From NCBI GenBank assembly GCA_046349395.1, contig JAXMCK010000006.1:248001-312000 (forward strand): DNA of 64,000 nucleotides. The letters run 5' to 3'. Position 1 is the first letter of the stretch. The number at the start of each line of letters is the position of its first letter. A model generated the notes under the pieces. It did not search any database and was not told where the DNA came from. It was given only the letters and a program-made list of their open reading frames with translations. Position numbers and translations under genes: made by a program. Source of the DNA: JAXMCK01 sp046349395. GTDB taxonomy: Bacteria; Pseudomonadota; Alphaproteobacteria; Geminicoccales; Geminicoccaceae. Shown one piece after another: positions 8,652-16,415 of this stretch.

Positions 8652-9176
8652 TCAAGCCTCGACGTGGAAGGCCGGATGATGCGTGATCGCTCCGGCCGCT
8701 CCATCATCCGTCAGCCGCAGCGCCAGCACATACTCCTGCGGCACGCCGTCCATGGTGAGTGACGGATCGCTGCGGAACCCGAACCGCTCGTAGAACGCCG
8801 GCTCGCCCACCAGCACGCAGCCGGCGGCACCCCGCTTCCGGATCTCGTCCAGCCCCGCCCGCACCAGGGCGGAGCCGATCCCCCGCCGCTGCGACGCGGG
8901 TGCCACCGACACCGGCCCCAGCGCCTGCCAGCCCTGCGATCCGTCGGCGATCCCGGCCGGCGAGAACGCGACGTGCCCGACCACCTCGTCGCCCAGCACC
9001 GCCACCAGCGACAGGCTCAACGCCCCGTCCCGCCGCAGGCCGTCGACGATCAGCGCCTCGGTGCCCCGGCTGTAGGGGTGGCCGGTGAACGCCGCCTCGG
9101 TGATCCGTGCGATCGCCGCGATATCGGCCGGTCGCTCGGGTCGGATCGTCAGGCCGCTGCTCATGGTGCCGTTCAT
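8652..9176 (-). CDS. GNAT family N-acetyltransferase
   Basis: The 174-residue product follows the GNAT pattern: MSSGLTIRPERPADIAAIAR at the start, the beta-bulge LGPVSVAPASQRRGIGSALV with the acetyl-CoA loop QRRGIG, then GEPAFYERFGF and a closing HHPAF. This resembles the YhbS/COG3153 subgroup. The substrate is unknown. The stop lies directly beside the proposed right end of the IS110 element, yet the C-terminus appears complete. The start could be the ATG at 9176 or the one four codons later. Confidence 0.85.
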   Translation of the reverse strand: MNGTMSSGLTIRPERPADIAAIARITEAAFTGHPYSRGTEALIVDGLRRDGALSLSLVAVLGDEVVGHVAFSPAGIADGSQGWQALGPVSVAPASQRRGIGSALVRAGLDEIRKRGAAGCVLVGEPAFYERFGFRSDPSLTMDGVPQEYVLALRLTDDGAAGAITHHPAFHVEA

Positions 9177-9346
9177 CAGGGCACAATCTAGTCCGATGTG
9201 GAGCCCGCAGCACCCTGCATGTCGATCGCTGTGCGCCGGTTCGCGTCGATCGGCGGTGGGCTTCGAGGCACCTTCCGTAACGGTAGCGGCGCCGCGGAAC
9301 GCAGGGTGCCGATCGTTCGTTCGGCTGGCGAGCGAAGGATCTTTCC

Positions 9347-10438
9347 ATGCGGGCTGTCTGGCTTTCCCGTCTGCTCCTCTTCTGGGCGCTGGTTCTGGCC
9401 ACGCTCTGGGTAGCGCGGCCGTATGTGCAGACCTGGATGGTCCGGGGCATGGAGCCGAGGCGGATCGTGCCGGCAGGTGACCTTGCCCCGGCCGAGCGCA
9501 ATGCCATCCAGGTCTTCTCCGCCGAGAGCCCGGCCGTGGCCCTCATCGTCACGCAACGGACGGAGCAGGACCGGTTCGGCCGCACGATGGTGGGTACTGG
9601 CACCGGATCCGGCTTCGTCTGGGACGCGGCGGGCCATATCGTCACCAACAACCACGTCATCGACGGTGCTAGGCTGATCGGGGTGCGTCTCGGTACCGAG
9701 CGGACGGTCCGGGCCGAGCTCGTCGGCACCGCTCCCGACTACGACATCGCCGTCCTGCGCCCGACCCGGCCGCTGGAGCCGATCGAGCCCATTCCCCTCG
9801 GCAGCTCTCACGATCTCGCCGTAGGCCAGCGGGTGTATGCGATCGGCAATCCGTTCGGGCTCAGCCGCTCGATGTCGGTGGGGGTGATCAGCGCCCTCGA
9901 CCGCCATCTGCCCACCGCCAGCGGTCGCGAGATCCGGGGCGTGATCCAGACCGACGCCGCCATCAACCCCGGCAATTCGGGCGGGCCGCTGCTCGACAGC
10001 TCCGGGCGCCTGATCGGCGTCAACACCGCCATCCTCTCGCAGACCGGAAGCTTCGCCGGTATCGGCTTCGCGGTGCCGATCGACGTCGTCAACGAGGTCG
10101 TGCCCCAGCTCATCCGGCAAGGCCGGACGTCACACGCCGGGATCGGCATCGCCGCACTCGACGAGACCGCGACGGCGGGCCTGGATCTGCCGGCGGGCAT
10201 CGTCGTCGCCGACGTGCTGCCCCATTCGCCGGCCGACCATGCCGGCCTGAAGGGGATCGACCGCAGCACCGCTCGCCTCGGCGACGTCATCACCCAGGTG
10301 AACGGTGCGCGCGTGCGGAGCGTACCCGAATTCGCCGCGGCACTGACCCCGGCCGGGATCGGCACCACCGTGGAGCTGACCGTCTCGCGCGACGGCGTCA
10401 CCCGCACGGTTGCCGTCCAGGTGAGCGACCTCGGCTGA
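9347..10438 (+). CDS. Trypsin-like serine protease with PDZ domain (HtrA/DegP-like)
   Basis: The 363-residue product has an N-terminal membrane anchor (about residues 5-23), then an S1C protease domain with the complete catalytic triad His103 (VTNNHVIDGA), Asp133 (APDYDIAVLRP) and Ser211 (INPGNSGGPLLD), and a single PDZ domain at about 265-360. This is the DegS/HhoA-like plan: an anchored periplasmic protease used in envelope quality control or regulated proteolysis. It starts with ATG after AAGGATC. It is not in a visible operon, although an RTX-like relic follows it in the same frame. Confidence 0.9.
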   Translation: MRAVWLSRLLLFWALVLATLWVARPYVQTWMVRGMEPRRIVPAGDLAPAERNAIQVFSAESPAVALIVTQRTEQDRFGRTMVGTGTGSGFVWDAAGHIVTNNHVIDGARLIGVRLGTERTVRAELVGTAPDYDIAVLRPTRPLEPIEPIPLGSSHDLAVGQRVYAIGNPFGLSRSMSVGVISALDRHLPTASGREIRGVIQTDAAINPGNSGGPLLDSSGRLIGVNTAILSQTGSFAGIGFAVPIDVVNEVVPQLIRQGRTSHAGIGIAALDETATAGLDLPAGIVVADVLPHSPADHAGLKGIDRSTARLGDVITQVNGARVRSVPEFAAALTPAGIGTTVELTVSRDGVTRTVAVQVSDLG

Positions 10439-10456
10439 GCCGGTCCGGGCCGCCCC

Positions 10457-10555
10457 ATGCCGGCAGCGCCCTTCGAGCATGACGCCACCGCCGACTTCCG
10501 GATCGAGCTCACCGGCCACAAGACCCTGACCGCCGGCGACTTCATCTTCGGCTGA
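10457..10555 (+). pseudogene. Relic of the C-terminus of an RTX/hemolysin-type calcium-binding protein
   Basis: A 32-codon open stretch ends in ADFRIELTGHKTLTAGDFIF, which closely resembles the final residues of many hemolysin-type calcium-binding proteins (pattern DF.IEL.G..TLTA.DFI). No nonapeptide repeats are present upstream; instead the stretch lies 18 bases after the stop of the protease gene and in the same frame. It therefore looks like the surviving tail of a deleted RTX gene. It could alternatively be a chance match. Confidence 0.45.
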
Positions 10556-10610
10556 CGGCACGCCGACGTCGGCAACGGCCGCCGCCAACTCCGGCGGCGG
10601 CCGATGGGTC

Positions 10611-11468
10611 TCAGCCGATGGCGCCGTTGAGGCCGCTGGGGAAGAACCCGCCCTTGGACGTGCCGCCGACATAGACGATCTTCAGCACCTGCTGCGGGCT
10701 GCGCGCGAAGGCTATGCCGTTGGCGTCGGTCGGGACGACGTTGACCTTGCCGTTGCGCAGCGGGCCCTGGTCGAGATCGCTGGAGCCGTCGACCGAATCG
10801 CGCACGTCGGAGATCTTGTTGGCGGCCGCGGTGAGCCCGGCACCCAGGAGGAGCGTGCGGATCTCGGCCGCGTGGTAGGCCTCGACGGCCAGGATGCCGG
10901 CCGCCGCCGCCAAGTAGGTCTTGTTGGCGAGGAGCGGTGCCGCGCCCTTGTAGGCGGTGACGCCCACATCCTCGAAGACGAAGGCGCCCAGCAGGAAATT
11001 GTTCTGGTTGGCGAACGGATCGAAGGCACCGAGACCGGCCGCGGCTCCGAGCGCATGGAATGCGGCCGTGAAATCGATCGCGGGCCGGCCCACCTTGGCC
11101 GAGCCCAGGGCCTTGCGCAGGAAGAGGACGTGGGCCTTCTCGTCCTGCGCGATCTCCTCGGCATACTGGCGTAGGCGGGCATTGGTGAACGGCACCTTGC
11201 GTCCGCCCTTCACCCAGCCACGCCCGCCTCTCCCGTCCGTGTCGGCATTGGCGAGACCCTGCCCGTAGGCGCCGCGCAGATAGTACTCGGCTTCCAGATA
11301 TTCGAGGTTGAGCGCGAAGTTCAGGATGTCCCAGTCGCTCGGTGCGGCCTCCGCGGACCGCGATGCCAGCGGGGTGAGGGCCGCGCCGCCCAGGGCCGCC
11401 GTGGCGACCAGCTGCAGCAGGCTCCGCCGGCCCGCCGGGCGTTCGATGCTCGTCCCGTCGCTCGTCAT
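10611..11468 (-). CDS. Ferritin-like domain protein with twin-arginine leader
   Basis: The 285-residue product has a leader with GRRSLLQLVATAALGG (twin arginine, then hydrophobic stretch) ending near AEAA, so Tat export is likely. The mature part is a Ferritin_2 four-helix domain: LNLEYLEAEYYLRGA, AQDEKAHVLFLRKAL, FEDVGVTAYKGAAPLL and VEAYHAAEIRTLLL provide Glu and His residues in the helix positions used for di-iron binding. It belongs with dessication-related PCC13-62-like proteins. It is divergent from a SigK-type sigma/anti-sigma pair, which suggests it belongs to that sigma factor's stress regulon. Confidence 0.82.
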   Translation of the reverse strand: MTSDGTSIERPAGRRSLLQLVATAALGGAALTPLASRSAEAAPSDWDILNFALNLEYLEAEYYLRGAYGQGLANADTDGRGGRGWVKGGRKVPFTNARLRQYAEEIAQDEKAHVLFLRKALGSAKVGRPAIDFTAAFHALGAAAGLGAFDPFANQNNFLLGAFVFEDVGVTAYKGAAPLLANKTYLAAAAGILAVEAYHAAEIRTLLLGAGLTAAANKISDVRDSVDGSSDLDQGPLRNGKVNVVPTDANGIAFARSPQQVLKIVYVGGTSKGGFFPSGLNGAIG

Positions 11469-11739
11469 GAAGCTCTCCTCGACCTCGCCCGACCCGTTCG
11501 GGCTCGACAGTCACTGCGCGGCAGCCTCCCGGACGGATGCAGGCGGCAGCGAAAAAATTCTGACCGGTCGGATGCGGCGCTGGTGCCGGTCCGGCGCTAC
11601 ATTGCAGCTCCGACGATCCGATCTTCGCCCTGGCCCCCATGGAGCGTGACAGCTGGCGCGACCTGCACCACGACTGGAACCGGCCAGGACGTCCGCCGGC
11701 CTCGACGAGGACGCGGCACTACGGGCGTGGCTGCAGGGC

Positions 11740-12249
11740 GTGGCGCGCGGCGAGCGTGAGCCGCTGGCCGTGCTCTATGGCCGGACGAGCCCGCAGCTCT
11801 TCGCCATCCTGCTGCGGATGCTGCGACGGCGGGAGTCGGCCGAGGAGGTGCTCCACGAGGTGTTCTTGAAGGTCTGGCAGACCGCTTCCGGCTTCGATCC
11901 GGCTCAGGGATCGGCGATGGCCTGGCTGGTCGGCATCGCCCGCCACTCGGCGATCGACCGGCTCCGCCGACAGCGGCACGAGATCCCGCTCCAGGACTCC
12001 CCGGAGATCCAGAACGCCGCCACCCCCGACCCCGACCCGATGGTGGCCGCCCTGAACGCCGCCGAAGCGCGCCGCCTCGCCGCCTGCCTCGACGAGCTGG
12101 AGCCGGAGCCGCGCGACTGCGTCCGCCTCGCCTATTGGGAGGGACTGACCCACGAGCAGCTCGCCCACCGGCTCGGGCGGCCCGTGGGCACGGTGAAGAG
12201 CTGGGTACGACGCAGCCTCATGCGTCTTCGACACTGCCTGGACGGCTGA
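11740..12249 (+). CDS. ECF RNA polymerase sigma factor (SigK-like)
   Basis: The 169-residue product has sigma region 2 (LYGRTSPQLFAILLRMLRR, then EVFLKVWQTASGF and WLVGIARHSAIDRLRR) and region 4 (CVRLAYWEGLTHEQLAHRL then PVGTVKSWVRRSLMRL). GTG 11740 is the only ordinary start in the frame, but the codons just before it read LDEDAALRAWLQG, which looks like the conserved N-terminus of this family. The true start may be a rare codon, or there may be a frameshift from the ATG at 11639. One base separates it from the anti-sigma gene. Partner and type point to envelope or oxidative stress. Confidence 0.85.
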   Translation: MARGEREPLAVLYGRTSPQLFAILLRMLRRRESAEEVLHEVFLKVWQTASGFDPAQGSAMAWLVGIARHSAIDRLRRQRHEIPLQDSPEIQNAATPDPDPMVAALNAAEARRLAACLDELEPEPRDCVRLAYWEGLTHEQLAHRLGRPVGTVKSWVRRSLMRLRHCLDG

Positions 12250-12250
12250 G

Positions 12251-12934
12251 ATGGCCGATCCCGACGACCTCGACCTGCTGGCGTCAGAGTATGTCCTGGG
12301 CGTTCTCGACCAGACGGAGCGCGCCCTGGTCCAAGGCCGGCTGGGCAAGGAGCCCGAGCTGCGGGCCAGGATCGCCGCCTGGGAGCAGCGTCTCGCCCCG
12401 GCCGCCCTGGCGCTGCCGCCCGTCGAGCCGCCGGCCCATGTCTGGTGGAACATCGCGCGCGGCATCCGCCAGACGGAGGAAAACCGCCGCAAGCGGCCCT
12501 GGCGTACCCGCGTCTGGCGGGCCTGGGCGCTGGGTGCGAGCGCCCTCGCCGCCGGGCTGGCCCTTCTCCTCGTCCTGCAGCCCCTGCGGCCGACCTCGCG
12601 CCTGATCGCCATCCTGAACGACGCGCAGGCGCAGCCCACCTGGCTCATCACCCTGCAGACGCCTGCCGACGAGCTGCGCGCCCGGCCGCTCGGTGCCGCC
12701 GCCGCTTCCGATCGTGTCCAGCAGCTCTGGCTGCTCCGGCCCGACGGGCCCCCGCTGTCGCTGGGCCTGCTCGACCAGGCCGGCACCACGGACCGCCCCC
12801 TGTCCGACACGATCCTGCCGCAGCTCGTCGCCGGCCGCGCCCTGGCCGTCAGCCTGGAACCTCCGGGCGGCTCGCCCACCGGTCTCCCGACGGGTCCCGT
12901 CGTCTACAACGGGACCCTGGTCGACGGTTCCTGA
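12251..12934 (+). CDS. Anti-sigma factor (RskA-like)
   Basis: The 227-residue product has an N-terminal cytoplasmic part typical of anti-sigma-K factors (LLASEYVLGVLDQTERALVQ), one membrane helix at about 95-117 (WALGASALAAGLALLLVLQ) and a C-terminal periplasmic RskA domain with DRPLSDTILPQLVAG and LAVSLEPPGGSPTGLPTGPV. It would hold the sigma factor encoded directly upstream inactive at the inner membrane. There is no zinc-binding HxxxCxxC motif, as usual for RskA types. The one-base gap to the sigma gene shows co-translation. Confidence 0.85.
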   Translation: MADPDDLDLLASEYVLGVLDQTERALVQGRLGKEPELRARIAAWEQRLAPAALALPPVEPPAHVWWNIARGIRQTEENRRKRPWRTRVWRAWALGASALAAGLALLLVLQPLRPTSRLIAILNDAQAQPTWLITLQTPADELRARPLGAAAASDRVQQLWLLRPDGPPLSLGLLDQAGTTDRPLSDTILPQLVAGRALAVSLEPPGGSPTGLPTGPVVYNGTLVDGS

Positions 12935-13006
12935 CCGTTCCGCCGTGGCGACTGTCGCCCCTTGCGCCATGCTCGTATCCATGGGTCCGGACGAGAGAAA
13001 GGGTCC

Positions 13007-14794
13007 GTGACACAAGATCCCTACGAGGTTCAGGCAGAAGGGCTCGCCGCCGGCTGGGACGCCGTCGCCTTCACGAGCGCCCACGCCGAAGCACTCCCCT
13101 TCATCCCGAAGCGACCGGGCCTCGTGCTGGACGTCGGCGCCGGCAGCGGCCGCGACGCCGGGTGGTTCGCCGCGCAGGGTTGGGACGTGGTCGCGATCGA
13201 ACCATCCTCCGCCCTGCGCGAGCACGCGACGACGCATCACCCGTCCGCACGCATCCGCCTGGAGAACGATCGCCTGCCCGGCCTCGAGCGGACCCTGCGG
13301 CTCGGGCTGGTGTTCGACCTCGTCTGGCTGAGTGCCGTATGGATGCACGTGGCCCCCGACGACCGGCCGCGCGCCTTCCGCAAGCTGGCGACCCTGTTGA
13401 AGCCCGGCGGCCGGATCATCGCCACGCTGCGCAAGGGCCCGGCACCCGCCGGCCGGCCGATGTACGAGGTCGACGCCGCCGAGCTGGAGAGCCTGGCCGT
13501 CGAGCATGGCCTGGTCGTCCGATCGATGGCGACCTCGCAGGATCGGATGGGTCGCGCAGCGGTCGCATGGCAACTCGTCGTCCTGGAGCTTCCGGACGAC
13601 GGTACGGGTGCCCTGCCCACGATTCGCGGGATCGTTCTGCAGGAACAGAAGTCGGCGACCTACAAGCTGGCGCTGCTGCGCGTCATCGCCCGCATCGCCG
13701 ACCAGTCGGCTGCCATGGCCCGCGTCGGGGACGCTCACATCGAGCTGCCGCTGGGCCTCGTGGCTCTCTACTGGCTGCGGATGTTCAAGCCGCTGCTCGC
13801 AGCGGACCTGCCCCAGGCACCGGGCCATCGCGGGCTCACCGGGCTGGGCTTCGTGAAGGACGCCTACGCCGCCATTTTGGAGGTGCCGCCGTTCGAGCTG
13901 CGCCCGGGGGCGACCTTCGCACCGCCGCTGAGCGGATGGGTCGTGCGCGCCCTGGGCGACGCGGCGGCAACGATCGTGAAAATGCCGGCCTACTACCTGA
14001 CCTACCACGATGGCCGGCCCATCTTCCCGTCGAGCTACGCCGGGCGGCCTTCGGCGGGGCAGCGCATCACGCTGACGGCGGATCTGCTGTGGCAGTTCGG
14101 ACGGACGTCCGTTCCGCTCCCGCTGTGGACGACGCTCCGGCGCCTGGCAGCGTGGATCGAACCCATGCTGCTGGCCGAATGGACGCGGCTGATGGAAGGC
14201 TATGCCGACCGCCAGGGCCGCCGTCTCGAGCTCGACTCGATCGCGCGTGCGCTGCGGTGGATCGATCCCGCGCGCGACACCCTCACGGTGCGCCGGGTGC
14301 TGGGCGAGATGCTCGATGCCGGCAGGGCCGTCCACTGCGTCTGGACGGGGACGAAGCTGACCGACGTCGCTTCCATCGAGGTCGACCACTGCTTCCCCTT
14401 CTCGGCCTGGCCCTGCGACGATCTCTGGAACCTCATGCCGGCATCGCACATCGCCAATAGGCAGAAGCGCGATCGGCTGGTGACGGCGGGCCTGCTGCAA
14501 CGCTCCGAGGACCGGATCGCCTCCTGGTGGCGCTCGGCCTATCTCGCCGCCGGTGACGACGCCCGGACGACCCGGTTCGCCGAGGAGGTGCGGGCGACCC
14601 TGCCCCTCGAGTCCGGGTCGGGCCTGCACGCCCCTGCCTCGAACGGATTGGCCGAGTTCGCCCGCCCCTGGCAGACTCGGGACGGCATCGACGAAGCCGC
14701 GGTGTTCGCGGCCGTCCGCTATCAGCGCCTGCGCCTCCGTCAGGATCAGAACCTCGACGAGTGGGACGGACCGAGACTTCGGCGAAGCGGCTGA
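13007..14794 (+). CDS. Fusion of a class I SAM methyltransferase and an HNH endonuclease domain
   Basis: The 595-residue product has two recognisable ends. Residues about 35-190 are a Rossmann methyltransferase (motif I VLDVGAGSGRDAGWFAAQGW, acidic loop VVAIEPSS, then DLVWLSAVWMHVAPDDRPRA and LLKPGGRIIATLR) of the Methyltransf_11/25 small-molecule type; no DPPY/NPPY motif of DNA amino-methyltransferases is seen. Residues about 460-520 are HNH: IEVDHCFPFSAWPCDDLWNL then MPASHIANRQKRDRL, giving His, Asn and the downstream Asn/Lys. Between them lies a segment with SATYKLALLRVIARIAD that I associate with HNH nucleases. Start GTG has GAGAGAAAGG upstream. Role unknown; a defence or nucleic-acid function is inference. 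Confidence 0.75.
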   Translation: MTQDPYEVQAEGLAAGWDAVAFTSAHAEALPFIPKRPGLVLDVGAGSGRDAGWFAAQGWDVVAIEPSSALREHATTHHPSARIRLENDRLPGLERTLRLGLVFDLVWLSAVWMHVAPDDRPRAFRKLATLLKPGGRIIATLRKGPAPAGRPMYEVDAAELESLAVEHGLVVRSMATSQDRMGRAAVAWQLVVLELPDDGTGALPTIRGIVLQEQKSATYKLALLRVIARIADQSAAMARVGDAHIELPLGLVALYWLRMFKPLLAADLPQAPGHRGLTGLGFVKDAYAAILEVPPFELRPGATFAPPLSGWVVRALGDAAATIVKMPAYYLTYHDGRPIFPSSYAGRPSAGQRITLTADLLWQFGRTSVPLPLWTTLRRLAAWIEPMLLAEWTRLMEGYADRQGRRLELDSIARALRWIDPARDTLTVRRVLGEMLDAGRAVHCVWTGTKLTDVASIEVDHCFPFSAWPCDDLWNLMPASHIANRQKRDRLVTAGLLQRSEDRIASWWRSAYLAAGDDARTTRFAEEVRATLPLESGSGLHAPASNGLAEFARPWQTRDGIDEAAVFAAVRYQRLRLRQDQNLDEWDGPRLRRSG

Positions 14795-14818
14795 CCTTTC
14801 GGCTCCAGCCTCATGGAA

Positions 14819-14836
14819 CGGGTCCTTCGCGACCCG
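14819..14836 (+). terminator. Short hairpin after the methyltransferase-HNH gene
   Basis: CGGGTC and GACCCG form a six-pair stem with a CTTCGC loop, 25 bases after the stop of the fusion gene. There is no uridine run after it, so intrinsic termination is uncertain. It lies upstream of the TATAAT promoter-like box of the following gene. Confidence 0.25.
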
Positions 14837-14872
14837 AGGAAGATTCATGAGACCTATAAAGGACTTTCATCC

Positions 14873-14878
14873 TATAAT
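14873..14878 (+). promoter_or_regulatory. Promoter-like -10 box (TATAAT)
   Basis: A perfect TATAAT lies 21 bases before the ATG at 14900 in a short AT-rich stretch (14839-14895) that stands out from the GC-rich surroundings. The -35 region 17 bases upstream (around GAGACC) is poor. If used, the transcript would have a very short leader and the gene at 14900 would be transcribed separately from the fusion gene. Confidence 0.35.
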
Positions 14879-14899
14879 CGGATCGTGTATAGCTCCGCC

Positions 14900-15559
14900 A
14901 TGCCACGGCGCTCCAACCCCTCCGCCTACCCGCCCCGGCCTGTCGTTGCCGGCCGCAAGGGCATGGCGATGCGCCGGGTCGCGGCGGGGCAGGACCCGTT
15001 GACCGCCGCCCGGGCCGCAGGGCTCTCGGCAGACGAGGTCCGCACGATGCTCGCCGACGGCAGGGTCGGCCGGATATTGGCCACCTGGCGCGACCTGTTG
15101 GGGCTGATCGACCGTGTGCGGCTGCACCTGCTGGGCTTCTTCAGCGTCTTCGTCGTGCAGGAGGCGATGGAGGAGCGCGAGCCGCGGGTGGCCGCCTGGT
15201 TCTTCTCCGAAAGCCAACGCGGCCGCGACCCGTTCGAGGTCCTGGCGCAGTCGGTGATGCGCATGCTGGCGCGCACGCCGCGCGAGCCGCACGGCCGACC
15301 GGCGCCAAGTAAGCCCGGCGAATGTGATCCCATGTCCGACGCCTACGCCGCCCGGGCGCGCCTGCGCGTCGTGGCCATGCTGCGGATGCGCGTCATCGAG
15401 GAGATCGCCTGGCGCCGCGCCGACCTCCTGGAAGAGTTGGGCCACGACCCCGAGCGACCCGCACCCCCCGCCCTCGACTGGCGCCACGGCCTCGGCCTGC
15501 CGCCCATGCCCATGGAGGTGCGACAGACCCCCATGCCGGAGCCCCGCGCCGGGCCCTAG
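14900..15559 (+). CDS. Hypothetical protein with possible N-terminal helix-turn-helix
   Basis: The 219-residue product is basic at the N-terminus and has a helix-turn-helix-like stretch LTAARAAGLSADEVRTMLAD near residues 35-55. The remainder is helical and charged (DRVRLHLLGFFSVFVVQEAM, then RVVAMLRMRVIEEIAWRRAD) and ends in a Pro-rich tail. I chose ATG 14900 because the upstream 29 codons from 14813 run through the AT-rich promoter-like region. I do not recognise the family; a DNA-binding protein, for instance terminase-small-subunit-like, is possible. It lies 105 bases after the methyltransferase-HNH fusion on the same strand. Confidence 0.55.
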   Translation: MPRRSNPSAYPPRPVVAGRKGMAMRRVAAGQDPLTAARAAGLSADEVRTMLADGRVGRILATWRDLLGLIDRVRLHLLGFFSVFVVQEAMEEREPRVAAWFFSESQRGRDPFEVLAQSVMRMLARTPREPHGRPAPSKPGECDPMSDAYAARARLRVVAMLRMRVIEEIAWRRADLLEELGHDPERPAPPALDWRHGLGLPPMPMEVRQTPMPEPRAGP

Positions 15560-15689
15560 GGGCCTACCCGCAAGACCTCGCCCCGAACACCCGCCTCCAG
15601 CCCCACCGCCGATCACGCAATCAGCCCCCAGCCTCACACGGCTGCACGGGGCCGATACCCGTTGACGCCCGATCTCAACCTTTACGTTT

Positions 15690-15706
15690 TTGGCACGCCT
15701 GTTGCG
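15690..15706 (+). promoter_or_regulatory. Sigma-54 (RpoN) promoter
   Basis: TTGGCACG-CCTG-TTGCG matches the -24/-12 consensus YTGGCACGNNNNTTGCW in all but the last base, with the required ten bases between the GG (15692-15693) and GC (15704-15705) pairs. Transcription would start near 15717, about 48 bases before the VPLPA-CTERM gene at 15765. In bacteria with exosortase systems, PEP-CTERM genes are often driven by RpoN and the PrsK/PrsR two-component pair, which fits this location. Confidence 0.75.
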
Positions 15707-15764
15707 TTAGATCCGATCAGTAGACGAACCCGACCGGGTTCTCGTGCCAGACGGGAGAGAAGGC

Positions 15765-16400
15765 ATGGTCAAGGGGATGGTGGCTGCGGCCGTGGCCGTG
15801 GTGGCAGTGGCGACGGCCCATGGGGCGGCGGCGGCCGTGACGCAGATCGACGGCGCCGGCTATACGGATCTCGTACCGGTCTCGCCCGGCGTCTACGGCG
15901 TCGAGGCGATCTCGGGCGAGCGCGAGACCTGGAAGCTCGGCGTCGGCACGCAGACCGGCCGCGACGGCGCCTTCGCCAGTTCCAACAAGATCGACTGGAA
16001 CAAGGACACCTACAATTTCGAGATATCCTGGCAGAAGGACAAGGTGAAGGCGAAGATCGGTGAGACCGAGGTCGAGTACAAGACGAGCTGGAAGCTGGGT
16101 GACGCCATCCGCGTCAGCACGATGGGCAGTTCGCTCGTCAACATCGACGAGGTCGACGGCACCAAGTTCGACCTGTCGGCGACGGACGGGAAGTCGCTCT
16201 ACTTCGCCGACCTGAAGGGCTTCGGCGACGGCTGGTCGATGAAGGGCACGATCTCGATGGCGGCCGGCAAGGGTGCCGCCGACTATCTGCAGGTCACCAT
16301 GGGCACCATCGGCGAGGCCCCCGTTCCGGCAGCGCTCTTGCTGTTCGGCACCGGCATCGCGGGTCTCGGCGCCTTCGCGCGCCGCACCCGCAAGGGCTGA
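15765..16400 (+). CDS. VPLPA/PEP-CTERM sorting domain protein
   Basis: The 211-residue product has a signal peptide (AAAVAVVAVATAHGAAAA), a mature beta-rich region with EAISGERETWKLGVGTQTG, and a C-terminal sorting signal: APVPAALLLFGTGIAGLGAF followed by ARRTRKG. This tripartite tail (short Pro motif, hydrophobic helix, basic end) is recognised by exosortase-family enzymes for export and surface attachment, usually with exopolysaccharide or biofilm matrix. ATG 15765 has GGGAGAGAAGG upstream. A sigma-54 promoter precedes it. No exosortase gene is in the window. Confidence 0.82.
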   Translation: MVKGMVAAAVAVVAVATAHGAAAAVTQIDGAGYTDLVPVSPGVYGVEAISGERETWKLGVGTQTGRDGAFASSNKIDWNKDTYNFEISWQKDKVKAKIGETEVEYKTSWKLGDAIRVSTMGSSLVNIDEVDGTKFDLSATDGKSLYFADLKGFGDGWSMKGTISMAAGKGAADYLQVTMGTIGEAPVPAALLLFGTGIAGLGAFARRTRKG

Positions 16401-16401
16401 T

Positions 16402-16415
16402 GCGAACCGGTTCGC
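16402..16415. repeat. Perfect 14-base palindrome between two secreted-protein genes
   Basis: GCGAACCGGTTCGC starts two bases after the stop of the VPLPA-CTERM gene and lies 40 bases before the next start; half of the arm (GCGAAC) recurs at 16421-16426. With no loop it is more like a protein-binding site than a terminator. No regulator can be assigned. Confidence 0.4.

Noticed and set aside
12284..14848. An 854-codon open frame antisense to the anti-sigma and methyltransferase-HNH genes
   Set aside because: No start context or protein motif; the plus-strand genes explain the region.
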